Source: Falsiroseomonas sp.
Lineage (GTDB): Bacteria; Pseudomonadota; Alphaproteobacteria; Acetobacterales; Acetobacteraceae
NCBI RefSeq assembly: GCF_030695085.1
Contig: NZ_JAUYTS010000024.1
Location: forward strand, 1 to 57,450
Direction of reading: 5' to 3'
Length of the DNA: 57,450 nucleotides
The translations under genes were made by a program, and so were the position numbers. The notes beneath the pieces were generated by a model. It saw only the letters and a list, made by a program, of their open reading frames with translations, was not told where the DNA came from and did no database searches. How positions within the stretch are numbered: the first letter of the stretch is position 1; each line of letters opens with the position of its first letter. Positions 15,602-24,925 of the stretch are shown in pieces.

Positions 15602-15922
15602 ATGACCCTGTCCATTGTCATCCACCGTCCGGAATCCGGCCCCTCGGACAGCCCCCCGGCAGCCGAGGCCGAGGCCATGCGCCTCGCCGTGCGCGACGCG
15701 GTCTGGGAGATTGCCGATGCCCATTGGACCATGGGCAACGACGCCATCCTGGTCTCCACCGACCTGTCGCCGGACTACATGCTGAGCCATTTCCGGCGCG
15801 CCCTGGCCCGGCGCGGCTTCGACCGCAGCGGCCTGCTGCTGGTCACCGGCGTCGGCCCGCGCGCCGCCTGGTCGGACCTGCCGGAGGAGGCGGAGGGCTG
15901 GCTGAAGGACGTGCTGGCCTGA
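15602..15922 (+). CDS. Hypothetical protein (106 aa)
   Basis: I do not recognise this family. The 106-residue acidic, soluble protein has no signal peptide or membrane segment. It is predicted to be mixed alpha/beta: a strand TLSIVIHRP, a helix containing MRLAVRDAVWEIADAHW, a strand DAILVSTDL, a helix containing LSHFRRALARRGF and a strand GLLLVTGVG. GGAGGG at 15591-15596 supports the ATG at 15602. Codon use matches its neighbours. It stands alone, divergent from the phosphodiesterase gene and 161 bases before the TRAP binding-protein gene. Confidence 0.75.
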   Translation: MTLSIVIHRPESGPSDSPPAAEAEAMRLAVRDAVWEIADAHWTMGNDAILVSTDLSPDYMLSHFRRALARRGFDRSGLLLVTGVGPRAAWSDLPEEAEGWLKDVLA

Positions 15923-16083
15923 TGCGCCCGGCGCATGGATGCAAGGTCACGCGATTGCATGCGGCGCCACTCGCGTTATGGTTGCTGCAATCGTTAATGG
16001 TATTGTTGTAGGATGCTCAGGTGGCGGGACAGATCGCCACGGCCCGGAATTTTGGCGGGCACCTCGATGCCAGGGAGCCCAGC

Positions 16084-17151
16084 ATGTCTTCGGCGCATCG
16101 CCGCTTTCGCAATCTCCTCGCCGCCTTGCTCCTGGCTGTGGGGTTCAACGCCATGGCGGCCCACGCCGAGCAGGCGCCGATCCGCCTCAAGATCGTCGGC
16201 GGCCTCGCCGATGTCAGCCAATATGTGCGCTATGAGGAACCATTCTGGCGGACCCGCATCGCGGAACTGACCGACGGACGGGTGCAGGCCGAGATCGCGC
16301 CCTTCGACCGCAGCGGGATTCGCGGGCAGGAAATGCTGCAATTGATGCGCCTTGGCGTGGTGCCCTTCGGCACGGCGCTGCTGGCCGTGGTCTCCACCGA
16401 GGAGCCGGAGTTCAACGCGGTGGACCTGCCGGCCCTGGCGCCCGACATGGCCAGCCTGCGCCAGACCGTCTCCGCCTTCCGCCCGCATATCGAGCAGGTG
16501 CTGCGCGAGCGCTACCAGATCGAGTTGCTGGGCATCTACACCTATCCGGCACAGGTGGTGTTCTGCACCCGCCCCTTCACCGGCCTCGGCGACCTGTCCG
16601 GCCGGCGCATCCGGTCCTCCTCCGTCGGGCAGTCCGAGATGCTGCAGGCACTTGGCGCGACACCGGTGGTGATTCCCTTCGCGGAGGTGGCGCAGGCGAT
16701 CCGCAGCGGCGTGGTGGAATGCGCCATCACCGGCACGCTGTCCGGCAACGCGATCGGCCTGCATGAGACGACAAGCCATGTGCACGCCATGGCCCTGGCC
16801 TGGGGGATTTCCATCTTCGGCGCCAATGCCACCGCCTGGGCTGCCATCCCGACCGATCTGCAGCAGGTGATCCGCGACGGGATCGTCGACCTCGAACGGC
16901 AGATCTGGGTCGCCGCGGACCGTGAAACGGGTGAGGGCCTGGCCTGCAATGCCGGCCTGCCCTCCTGCACCGCCGGGCGCCGCGGCAGCATGACGGTGGT
17001 GCCGGTCAGCGCCGCCGATGACGAACGGCGCCGCCGCCTGCTGACCGAGGTGGTGCTGCCGCGCTGGGTCAATCGTTGCGGGATGGATTGCGTGGAGGCC
17101 TGGAACCAGTATCTGGCGCCGACGCTCGGCCTGCAGGCGCGGCCCGAATAG
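16084..17151 (+). CDS. TRAP-type periplasmic binding protein (DctP family)
   Basis: The 355-residue protein has a signal peptide (hydrophobic core NLLAALLLAVGFNAMAAHA, cleavage after AHA) and DctP-family features, including the RRIRSSSVGQSEMLQALGA region whose arginine contacts the carboxylate in family members. It should bind an organic acid in the periplasm. The membrane subunits DctQ and DctM are not present. Instead its stop at 17151 is followed directly, with no gap, by the ATG of a hybrid sensor kinase, so it may act as the kinase's ligand-sensing partner rather than in transport. An extra cysteine-bearing segment (ACNAGLPSCTAG) lies near residues 284-295. Confidence 0.88.
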   Translation: MSSAHRRFRNLLAALLLAVGFNAMAAHAEQAPIRLKIVGGLADVSQYVRYEEPFWRTRIAELTDGRVQAEIAPFDRSGIRGQEMLQLMRLGVVPFGTALLAVVSTEEPEFNAVDLPALAPDMASLRQTVSAFRPHIEQVLRERYQIELLGIYTYPAQVVFCTRPFTGLGDLSGRRIRSSSVGQSEMLQALGATPVVIPFAEVAQAIRSGVVECAITGTLSGNAIGLHETTSHVHAMALAWGISIFGANATAWAAIPTDLQQVIRDGIVDLERQIWVAADRETGEGLACNAGLPSCTAGRRGSMTVVPVSAADDERRRRLLTEVVLPRWVNRCGMDCVEAWNQYLAPTLGLQARPE

Positions 17152-20076
17152 ATGCAGACCGCCCGCCGCCTTCGCCTCGCGGTGCTCGCTGCCGTCATCC
17201 TGCTTCTCCTCGCGCAGGTGGTGGCGACGGCGATGCTGCTGGAACGGTCGCGGGAGGCAGCGCTGGCGGCGGCGACCGATACGGCGGACCGGGTCAGCCG
17301 CGCGGTCGAATCCTCGATCAACCGCAGCTTCGTGCAGGTGGATGCGATGCTGGCCGGGCTGCCCGCCATCCTCGCCCCCTATGCGCGCGATGGCCGCTTC
17401 GATGCGAATGCGGCCGGGCGGGTGATGCGGGAGCTGAACAACCAGAACTTCACCTTCCGCGACGTGCTGCTGGTGCGGGAAGATGGCATGCCCATCGCCA
17501 CGTCGCTCGCCGTGTCACGCCGCCGGCCGCTGCCGCTGCCACTGGGTGCGGCCTTCACGGATGCCACGCCGAATGCCGGCAGCGTGATGATCGGCGGGCC
17601 GGTGCAGAACCCGGCCACCGGCGAATGGGCGCTGTTCTTCGCCCGCCCGGTGGTGATGCCGGTGCTGGGCGCCGTCACCGCGGTGGCGGAAGTGCCTGTG
17701 CCGATGGTGGGCAGCCTGCTGGCGGTGGGCGGCAGCGCACCGGGACTTCGCATCACGCTGGAACGCGATGACGGCACGCTGCTGGCCGCCCTGCCGCATG
17801 ACGAGACGCGGATCGGCCGCCGCATGTCGCAAACCGCGGCCGCACTGACCGGGCTTGCGGAAACCCGCAGCCGCTTCAACGGCGAACCGGCGCTGATCTC
17901 GGTGCGGCCCACCCTGTATCCGTCCTTCTCCATCGTCACGACCATGGAGTTGCAGGCGGCGCTGGAGGGCTGGCGCACGGACCGCGAGCGCGCCCTGATG
18001 GTCTCCGTGGCCTTCGCGGCCCTGGTCCTGGCGCTCGCCGCCGCCCTGCTGCTTGGCCTGCGGCAGCGGGAGAAGGTGGAGGCGGAGCGCGCGCGCTGGC
18101 GCTCCACCCTGGAGAATGCGCTGGAGAGCATGTCGGACGGCTTCGTCATGTTCGGGCCGGATGACCGGCTGATCGCGTGCAACCAGCGCTACAAGGAATT
18201 CTACGCCATCTCGGCGCCCTTCATCAAAGCCGGCGCCGCCTTCCGCGACATCATGCGCGAGGGTGCGCGCCGCGGGCAGTACCCGCAGGCGGTGGGCGAC
18301 ATCGAGGCCTTCGTGGACGAGATGGACCAGTGGCGCCACGCCAACAACCCGCCGATCGAGCGGCTGTTGCCGGATGGCCGCTGGGTGCTGATCACCGAAC
18401 GCAGCACGCCCGATGGCGGCACGGTGGGCATCCGTACGGACATCACCCCGATGAAACGGGCGATGGACGACCTGGCCCAGGCGCGCGATTCGGCGCGCGC
18501 CGCGGGGGAGGCGAAAAGCCAGTTCCTCGCCCGCATGTCGCATGAGCTGCGGACCCCGCTGAACGGCGTTCTCGGCTTCGCCCAGGTGCTGCTGCGCGAC
18601 CCGAACCTCACCGAAGAACAGCGCGACCAGGTGCTGACCTTGCATGAGGCCGGGCAGCATCTGCTGGAGCTGGTGAACAGCCTGCTCGACCTGTCCAAGA
18701 TCGAGGCCGGCAAGCTCGACCTGCATCTGCGCGATGTCGCGGTGCGCCCGCTGCTGGAAGCCTGCGCCGGCCTGCTGGCGCCGGAGGTGGACCGCAAGGG
18801 CATGACCCTGACGCTGGATGTCGCCCCCGGCACGCCGGAGGCGGTGGAGGCGGATGCGACGCGGGTGCGGCAGATGCTGCTGAACCTGCTGTCCAATGCG
18901 GTGAAGTTCACCCCGCCCGGCGGCCGCGTGGATTTCCGTGCCGGCCCGCTGCCGGATGGCCGCCCCGGCCTGCGGATCGAGGTGGAGGATACCGGGCCGG
19001 GCGTGCCGCCGGAAAAGCGCCATCTGCTGTTCGAGGATTTCTCCCAGCTCTTCCCGGTCGCCGGGCAGGAAGGCGCCGGCACCGGGCTGGGGCTCGCGAT
19101 CTCCGCCCGGCTGGCCGCCGCGATGGGCGGGCGGATCGGCTGCGACAGCGAATTCGGGCCCGGCGCGCGCTTCTGGGTGGAATTGCCGCTGAAGCAGGTG
19201 CCGTTGCCCGCCGCCGCACCGGCCGCGGCAGCCCGCCCGGCCGAGCCGATCCCGGCCGCCGCCGGCCGCAGCCTGCGCATCCTGGTGGCCGATGACGTCG
19301 CCGCCAACCGCATGGTGGCCCGCGCCATGCTGGTCGGCGTCGGCCATCGCGTCGACAGCGCGGCGGATGGTGCGGAAGCCTTGGCCGCGGTGGAGCGGGA
19401 GGCTTATGACGTGGTGCTGATGGATGTGCAGATGCCGGTGATGGACGGGCTGGAAGCCACCCGCCGCATCCGCGCGCTGGACAGCGCCCGCCGCCGCGTC
19501 CCGGTGCTGGCCGTCACCGCCTCCGCCCTGCCGGAACAGGTCGCCGCCTGTCATGCCGCCGGCATGGATGGGCACCTGGCCAAGCCGATCGACCGCGAAT
19601 CGCTGATCGCCGCGGTGGCCCGGCTGGCGGGTGGGGATGCGCTTCAGGCCACCGCCAGCGTCGCCGTCGTGGATGCCCAGCAGCCGCTGCTGGAACTGGC
19701 GGCACTGCGGAACCTGGCCGCCGATCTCGGGCCGACCGCGGATGCCGTGATCTCCGAATTCGTCTCCGAGGTCAGGCTGTGCTTCGAGACGCTTTCCGCT
19801 CCGACCATCCTCGACGACCCGCCCCGGCTGCGCCACGCCGCGCATCGGATGCTCGGCGCCGCGCGCACCCTCGGTGCCCGGCGCCTCGGCGCGGTGACGG
19901 ATGCGCTTCAGAAGGACATGCATGCGGAGCGGGATCTGTCCGCGCCGCTGCGCCTGGTGCTGGAAACCGCGGCGGCGACCCTGCCGCTGATCGAGGCGCC
20001 GCTGGGGCAGGCGACGCAGAACGAGTCCACGCCGCGCAGCCGCGCCGCGCGGCTGGCGCAGGGCGTTGCGGATTAG
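17152..20076 (+). CDS. Hybrid sensor histidine kinase (Cache-PAS-HisKA-HATPase-REC-Hpt)
   Basis: The 974-residue membrane protein has TM1 at about 8-28, a periplasmic Cache-like sensor at about 30-265, TM2 at about 282-305 and a PAS domain from about 320. Next comes HisKA with phospho-accepting H464 (MSHELRTPLNG), then the ATPase N, G1 and G2 boxes (LLNLLSNAVKF, EDTGPGVP, GTGLGLAI). A receiver domain follows with D758 (LMDVQMPVMDG) and a C-terminal Hpt-like domain with H898 (AAHRMLGAARTLGA). All phosphorelay residues are present, giving a complete His-Asp-His chain in one protein that still needs an external response regulator. No regulator gene follows. It is cotranscribed with, and probably senses through, the TRAP binding protein. 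Confidence 0.93.
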   Translation: MQTARRLRLAVLAAVILLLLAQVVATAMLLERSREAALAAATDTADRVSRAVESSINRSFVQVDAMLAGLPAILAPYARDGRFDANAAGRVMRELNNQNFTFRDVLLVREDGMPIATSLAVSRRRPLPLPLGAAFTDATPNAGSVMIGGPVQNPATGEWALFFARPVVMPVLGAVTAVAEVPVPMVGSLLAVGGSAPGLRITLERDDGTLLAALPHDETRIGRRMSQTAAALTGLAETRSRFNGEPALISVRPTLYPSFSIVTTMELQAALEGWRTDRERALMVSVAFAALVLALAAALLLGLRQREKVEAERARWRSTLENALESMSDGFVMFGPDDRLIACNQRYKEFYAISAPFIKAGAAFRDIMREGARRGQYPQAVGDIEAFVDEMDQWRHANNPPIERLLPDGRWVLITERSTPDGGTVGIRTDITPMKRAMDDLAQARDSARAAGEAKSQFLARMSHELRTPLNGVLGFAQVLLRDPNLTEEQRDQVLTLHEAGQHLLELVNSLLDLSKIEAGKLDLHLRDVAVRPLLEACAGLLAPEVDRKGMTLTLDVAPGTPEAVEADATRVRQMLLNLLSNAVKFTPPGGRVDFRAGPLPDGRPGLRIEVEDTGPGVPPEKRHLLFEDFSQLFPVAGQEGAGTGLGLAISARLAAAMGGRIGCDSEFGPGARFWVELPLKQVPLPAAAPAAAARPAEPIPAAAGRSLRILVADDVAANRMVARAMLVGVGHRVDSAADGAEALAAVEREAYDVVLMDVQMPVMDGLEATRRIRALDSARRRVPVLAVTASALPEQVAACHAAGMDGHLAKPIDRESLIAAVARLAGGDALQATASVAVVDAQQPLLELAALRNLAADLGPTADAVISEFVSEVRLCFETLSAPTILDDPPRLRHAAHRMLGAARTLGARRLGAVTDALQKDMHAERDLSAPLRLVLETAAATLPLIEAPLGQATQNESTPRSRAARLAQGVAD

Positions 20077-20159
20077 ACCGCTTTCCATTCGCCCTGGTCT
20101 GGCGATGTGCCGGATTCCCAGGCGATGCCGACCGCCTTCGAAATGCGTCATGAGCCGGG

Positions 20160-21389
20160 TCAGGCGGGCGGGATGCGCATCGGCGCGATCGGCGGGCGGA
20201 CGAAATAGGGCGGCAGATCGTGCCACAGCCCACCCCGGCGCATCTCCGCCGCGCCGAAGTTGAACAGGCAGCGCATATAGGCCGGGTCGAATTCCTCGGT
20301 CGACGTGCACGGCATCCCGCGCGGAATCCAGGCGGCGCGGAATTCGATCTCATCGCGCTCCGCGATCAAGAACAGCTTGTACATGTCGCCGATGGCGCTG
20401 CCGCGGATCAGGGAACTGATAGAGGCACCGGCGATGGAGAAGATGCGCGGGCGCACCGGGGCTGCGTTGGTCAGCACCTGATTGTTCACGATCACCCACA
20501 TGCGCCGGTCGATGTTGCGGCCGATCTGCTGCCGGGTGAGTGCCGCGATCGGCAGTTGCGGCGAGATCAGCACCACCTGGGACGTGGCGCCGCCATCCAC
20601 ATGCATCTCGTCGAAGCGCCGCCCATCGGCGGTCTGCACCGGGACGAAGACCGGCGGGAAGGCGATGGGCACGGCGGCCGAGGCCCGGATCACGTCCCGA
20701 AACATCTGCACCGCGCCCGGGTGGCCGGAGGCGGCGATGGCGCCCATGTTCCAGATCATCGGCCGGCCATGATCCAGATTGGTGGTGCCGACGAACAGCA
20801 GCCGCCCGCGCTGGTATTCCGCCGCGACCTTGGCCAGCAGATCCGCCGTGACGTAATGCGCGATGCGGTTGGCGAGGCCAGTGGTATCGGTCAGCGCCAC
20901 GCCGGAGACCAGGCCACTGAGCACCGCCGGGCGGGCCACCTGGCTGGTGCGCAGCGTGGTGTAGATCTCCTCGATCACCGGGTCGTAGGCGGAGCCGAGG
21001 AAGGCGAAGGGTGCGATGATGGCGCCGGTGCTGATGCCCGCGACGGCGGCGAAGCTGGGCCGCGTGCCGCTTTCACTCCAGGCGCGCAGCACCCCGGCGC
21101 CGAAGGCGCCATCCGGCCCGCCGCCCGACATCGCCAGGTAATGCAGCACCGGCATCTGCCCGGCCGCCGCACGCTCCCCATAGCGTTGCCGCAGGATACC
21201 GGCCTGGCGCGCCACCAGCGCATCCAGCGCATTGGGCTCCAGCGCATCACCCCAGACCCGCAGGCCCGGGATGCCGAGCGGATGCGCCTGGCCGGTCAGG
21301 TCGGCAGGCACGGCGTTGCGGCTGACCCCGGCGCAGGCGCCCAGCAGGCATAGCAGCAAGGCCGCAGCAAGGTGACGGTATCGGTGCAT
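20160..21389 (-). CDS. Patatin-like phospholipase lipoprotein
   Basis: The 409-residue protein starts with a lipoprotein signal (LLLCLLGAC, lipidated C19) and has a patatin domain: oxyanion loop SGGGPDGAFGAG near 89-100, nucleophile serine in GISTG and catalytic aspartate in HVDGG. It probably hydrolyses lipid acyl esters at the outer or inner membrane facing the periplasm. It is convergent with the sensor kinase gene and lies 68 bases downstream of the nucleoside hydrolase gene on the same strand. Substrate unknown. Confidence 0.88.
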   Translation of the reverse strand: MHRYRHLAAALLLCLLGACAGVSRNAVPADLTGQAHPLGIPGLRVWGDALEPNALDALVARQAGILRQRYGERAAAGQMPVLHYLAMSGGGPDGAFGAGVLRAWSESGTRPSFAAVAGISTGAIIAPFAFLGSAYDPVIEEIYTTLRTSQVARPAVLSGLVSGVALTDTTGLANRIAHYVTADLLAKVAAEYQRGRLLFVGTTNLDHGRPMIWNMGAIAASGHPGAVQMFRDVIRASAAVPIAFPPVFVPVQTADGRRFDEMHVDGGATSQVVLISPQLPIAALTRQQIGRNIDRRMWVIVNNQVLTNAAPVRPRIFSIAGASISSLIRGSAIGDMYKLFLIAERDEIEFRAAWIPRGMPCTSTEEFDPAYMRCLFNFGAAEMRRGGLWHDLPPYFVRPPIAPMRIPPA

Positions 21390-21456
21390 CGGCGCGGCGC
21401 CCCAGGTGATCGGGCATGGTTGCGCCGCGAGGCGTTGAACCTTCCTGAAGGCGGTC

Positions 21457-22383
21457 TCAGCGCAATGGGGCGATGCGCGCCGCCAGCAGGTCGAAGAAGC
21501 CGGGCGCGTCCAGCGTCTCCAGCAGGTTCAGGTTCGGCGGGCGGCCGAGCCGCTGCCAGCGATCGATCACGGTGCGGCCGCGTCCGGGGCCGGGGCCGCA
21601 ATCGACCTCCGCCTGCGCCTCCCGCGCGCCGAACAGGCCGGGCGCCAGCAGCCAGGCCACGGCGCAGGGATCATGCAGGGGAAAACCCCGGAAACCCATG
21701 CGGCGGGAGGGCGGCAGGGCGCGCAGGATGGCGGTCGCCGCGCGCCAGCAGGCGCCGCCTTCCCGTGCCTCCAGCGCCGTCACCACGGCCGGGGTGACGA
21801 AGGCCTGCGCGGTCAGGTCCAGCGTCGCCATGGTCAGGCGACAGCCGAGGCCGAGCAGGATCGCCAGCGCCTCCGGGTCGTTCCAGGCGTTGAACTCGGC
21901 GGCGGGGGTGATGTTGCCCTCGGACCAGGCGCCGGACATCAGCACGATCTCCGCCACCCGGTCCACCAGCGCCGGCTCCGTCGCGAAGGCCAGTGCCAGA
22001 TTGGTGACGGGGCCGAGGCCGATGAGGGTGACGGAGGCCGCGGGCGCCGCGCGCAGCAGGTCACGGATCGCATCCGGCGCAATGCCGGGGGCCAGCGGCG
22101 GGCCATCCGGCAACCGCACACCGGCCAGCCCGTCCTGGCCATGCACCGCCGTCTCGAAGCGGAACGGCGCCATCAGCGACCGCTCGGCGCCGGCCACCAC
22201 CGGGATGTCCCGCCCCGCCAGTGCGACGATGGCGCGCGCATTGGCGGTGGTGGAGGCGAGGCCGACATTGCCGCCCGCCACCGTCACCAGCCGCACATCC
22301 AGCTCCGCCGAGGCCAGCGCCAGCCACAGCGCGATGGCGTCATCCGTGCCCGGGTCGCAATCGATGATCGTGGTGCGGCTCAT
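21457..22383 (-). CDS. Inosine-uridine preferring nucleoside hydrolase family protein
   Basis: The 308-residue protein carries the Ca2+-binding signature DCDPGTDDAIAL at residues 8-19 and the second site FNAWNDPEAL, both diagnostic of N-ribohydrolases, which split nucleosides into ribose and base. The ATG at 22383 overlaps the TGA of the M20 gene as ATGA (22380-22383); an in-frame start 27 bases upstream lacks support. It is followed by the patatin gene. With adenine deaminase and a phosphoribosyltransferase nearby, nucleoside scavenging is likely. Confidence 0.92.
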   Translation of the reverse strand: MSRTTIIDCDPGTDDAIALWLALASAELDVRLVTVAGGNVGLASTTANARAIVALAGRDIPVVAGAERSLMAPFRFETAVHGQDGLAGVRLPDGPPLAPGIAPDAIRDLLRAAPAASVTLIGLGPVTNLALAFATEPALVDRVAEIVLMSGAWSEGNITPAAEFNAWNDPEALAILLGLGCRLTMATLDLTAQAFVTPAVVTALEAREGGACWRAATAILRALPPSRRMGFRGFPLHDPCAVAWLLAPGLFGAREAQAEVDCGPGPGRGRTVIDRWQRLGRPPNLNLLETLDAPGFFDLLAARIAPLR

Positions 22384-23561
22384 GCCAGTTCGCGCTCCAC
22401 CAGGCTGCACCAGAAGGCGGCGCCATGCGGCAGGGCGGCGTCGGGGAAGTCGAAATGGACGTTGTGGTGGAAACCCTCGGGATGTGCGGGTTCTCCGGTG
22501 CCGAGCCAGGCATAGGCGCCGGGGATGCGGGCCAGGAATTCGGAGAAATCCTCGCCAGCCGTGATCGGCGGATGGTCGTCCCGCACCGCCAGCGCCGTGC
22601 CGGTGGCGGCCGCCACCATCACCGCGGCCTGCGCCGCGTGGTTCACCGTGGGGCCGAGGCGACGAATGTAGCGCGGCGCGGCCTGCACCCGGTGCTGCAG
22701 CGCGACGGCCTGGGCGATCTCCGCGATGCGGGTTTCCAGATGCGTCCGCACCGGCTCCTCCAGCGCGCGCGCCGTGCCGCGCAGGAAGACGCTGTGCGGG
22801 ATGACATTGGGCGAAGCGGCATCGCCGGCGGCCATGTGGCCGACGCTGACCACGGCGGTGCCGAGCGGGTCCACCTCCCGCGCCGCAATGGCCTGGAGGC
22901 CGAGGATGAAGGCCGCCGCCGCCAGCGTCGCATCACGCCCGAGATGCGGCTTGGCGCCATGCGTGCCGATGCCGGTGAAGGTGACTTCCCAGGTGTCGGA
23001 GCTCGCCAGCACCGGGCCTTTGGGGACGGCAATGGTGCCCAGTGGCAGGCCGGGCAGGTTGTGCAGGCCGTAGATGGCATCCACGGGGAAGCGCTCGAAC
23101 AGGCCTTCCTCCGCCATCACCCGCGCGCCGCCGAGCGATTCCTCGGCCGGCTGGAACACCAGATGCACGGTGCCGGCGAAGCGGTCCCGATGCGCGGCCA
23201 GCCATTCGGCGGCGCCCAGCAGCATCGCCGTGTGGCCATCATGGCCGCAGGCATGCATCCGGCAGGGGGCTTGGCTGGCATAGGGCAGGCCGGTGGCTTC
23301 CGTCATCGCCAGCGCGTCCATGTCGGCGCGCAGCGCGATGGCGCGGTTGCCCAGGCGGCCCTGCATGCGGCCCTGGATGGTGCCGACCACGCCGGTACCG
23401 GCGAGCCCCTCCGTCACCTGGATGCCCCAGCCGCGCAGCAAGGCGGCGACGCGGGCGGCGGTGCGGTGTTCCTCGAAACCAAGTTCCGGATGGCGATGGA
23501 AATCCTGACGCCAATCGGTCATGGCGGCCAGTGCGGTGGCGAAATCGGCGGGGCTGGGCAT
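22380..23561 (-). CDS. M20-family amidohydrolase/metallopeptidase
   Basis: The 393-residue protein is an M20D-type hydrolase of the hippurate/N-acyl amino acid/IAA-conjugate group. It shows HPELGFEE, the metal site MHACGHDGHTAMLLGAA, QPAEESLGGA and the late THGAKPHLGRD and ITAGEDFSEF segments, so both zinc-binding domains are complete. It releases an amino acid or amine from an amide. It sits between the DinB gene (9 bases upstream) and the nucleoside hydrolase gene (4-base overlap). Substrate unknown. Confidence 0.9.
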   Translation of the reverse strand: MPSPADFATALAAMTDWRQDFHRHPELGFEEHRTAARVAALLRGWGIQVTEGLAGTGVVGTIQGRMQGRLGNRAIALRADMDALAMTEATGLPYASQAPCRMHACGHDGHTAMLLGAAEWLAAHRDRFAGTVHLVFQPAEESLGGARVMAEEGLFERFPVDAIYGLHNLPGLPLGTIAVPKGPVLASSDTWEVTFTGIGTHGAKPHLGRDATLAAAAFILGLQAIAAREVDPLGTAVVSVGHMAAGDAASPNVIPHSVFLRGTARALEEPVRTHLETRIAEIAQAVALQHRVQAAPRYIRRLGPTVNHAAQAAVMVAAATGTALAVRDDHPPITAGEDFSEFLARIPGAYAWLGTGEPAHPEGFHHNVHFDFPDAALPHGAAFWCSLVERELA

Positions 23562-23570
23562 GCGGGGGCC

Positions 23571-24155
23571 TCAGGCGGTGGCGGGGTGGGGCTTAGCATC
23601 TGGCGCGCCCCAGATCGCGTCCTCGGTGAAGCCGAGCTCGGCGAATTCGGCAGCGCGCAGCGGCGCTTCCTCCGCCGGGTAGAACTCATCGAGCTGCGGC
23701 GGCGCGGCGGAAGTGCCGGACAGCATGGCATGCGCCTGGCCGCGATGGTGGATCTGGTGCTGGAACAGGTGCAGCAGCAGCCGGTCGCGCCGTTCCTCCT
23801 GCACCCGCGTGCCGCGGTTCACCCGGACGATGCCGGCCAGCGCGGCCTCATCCAGCGCCTCGCAATGGGCGATCAGCCGCCGGTCGACCGCCAACTGCGC
23901 CGCGCGCAGGCCGGGCAGGTCGGGGTGCGGCACGCGGTTCGCCCATGCGGCCGGGCCGAGCCAGCCGCCCTCCAGCGCATCGACATAGAACCAGTCGACG
24001 ATGAGAATATGGTTCAGCGTCGCTACCAGGCTGGGGAAGAAGCCGGCACGCGAAGCGGCCCATTCCGCCGGGTCCAGCCGGGCGCAGGCGGCCAGCAGGC
24101 GGTGGTTCGCCCAGGCATTGTTGTGGGCCTGAGCCCGGAACAACAGCACGCTCAT
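23571..24155 (-). CDS. DinB/YfiT-family metal-dependent protein
   Basis: The 194-residue four-helix-bundle protein shows the DinB histidine triad: one histidine in NHILIVDWFY near residue 48 and two in HQIHHRGQAHAML near 133-145. Family members are metalloenzymes, often thiol- or bacillithiol/mycothiol-dependent transferases or isomerases; no specific reaction can be given. It is the first gene of the minus-strand set and diverges from the phosphoribosyltransferase gene with about 40-80 bases between them. Confidence 0.85.
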   Translation of the reverse strand: MSVLLFRAQAHNNAWANHRLLAACARLDPAEWAASRAGFFPSLVATLNHILIVDWFYVDALEGGWLGPAAWANRVPHPDLPGLRAAQLAVDRRLIAHCEALDEAALAGIVRVNRGTRVQEERRDRLLLHLFQHQIHHRGQAHAMLSGTSAAPPQLDEFYPAEEAPLRAAEFAELGFTEDAIWGAPDAKPHPATA

Positions 24156-24196
24156 CCCGACGCTCCTGCCGGACGGTTGCGGTGAAGCGCCGCAAC

Positions 24197-24925
24197 ATGG
24201 CAGTTTGCGCCGCGCAACCCAATGGAACCCGGATGGCGTATTGGCAGCATTTCGGCGCGCCGCCGGCCGCGCGCGCGCCGTTCCGCGAGACCTTCCCCGC
24301 GCCGCTGCCGGATGGCGCGGTGCTGGATTTGCCGCTGCGCGATTTTTCCGACTTCGCCGTGGCCGGGCTGATCGCCAACCAGGCCAGCTTCGCCGTGATC
24401 CGGCGCCTCGCCCATTGGATGACCGAAGCGGCCCGGCCCCTGCAGCCCGACATGGTGGTGGGGATGCCGAGCCTGGGCCAGGTCTTTGCCCCGCTGGTGG
24501 CGGAATCGCTCGGCCACACGAACTGGGTGGCGCCCGGCTGGTCGCGCAAGCGGTGGTACGAGGAACGGCTTTCCGTGCCGGTGCGGTCCATCACCTCCCC
24601 CACCCCGCGCCGGCTCTGGCTCGATCCGCGTATCCTGGACCGGCTGGCAGGTCGGCGGGTGCTGCTGGTGGATGATGTGATCTCCACCGGCACCTCCGCC
24701 CTCGCCGGGCTGGAATTGCTGGCGGCCGCGGGCATCACCCCGGTGGGGCTGCTGGTCGCCATGGTGCAGGGCGATCGCTGGCAGGCCGCCTGGCCCGCCG
24801 CCATCCCGGTCCGCGCCGCCTTCGCCACGCCCATCTTCCGTCCCTCCCCCGCCGGCTGGGTGCCGGAGGCAGGGACCGCCCCGCATGACCTGTGTCTGAC
24901 GACCATCAAGGACCACGCCGCATGA
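24197..24925 (+). CDS. Type I phosphoribosyltransferase
   Basis: The protein has the 13-residue PRPP-binding motif VLLVDDVISTGTS in a Rossmann-like core, preceded by the substrate-hood region DMVVGMPSLGQVFAPLVAESLG. It probably forms a nucleotide from PRPP and a nucleobase. Start is ambiguous: GTG 24182, ATG 24197 and ATG 24233 (MAYWQHFG) are in frame; the last begins where the conserved-looking sequence starts. Its stop overlaps the binding-protein start as ATGA (24922-24925). Context with adenine deaminase and nucleoside hydrolase suggests purine salvage. Confidence 0.82.
   Translation: MAVCAAQPNGTRMAYWQHFGAPPAARAPFRETFPAPLPDGAVLDLPLRDFSDFAVAGLIANQASFAVIRRLAHWMTEAARPLQPDMVVGMPSLGQVFAPLVAESLGHTNWVAPGWSRKRWYEERLSVPVRSITSPTPRRLWLDPRILDRLAGRRVLLVDDVISTGTSALAGLELLAAAGITPVGLLVAMVQGDRWQAAWPAAIPVRAAFATPIFRPSPAGWVPEAGTAPHDLCLTTIKDHAA

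Noticed and set aside
17515..20310. Long open frame antisense to the sensor kinase
   Set aside because: Same mirror effect; kinase strand has complete HisKA, HATPase, REC and Hpt motifs.
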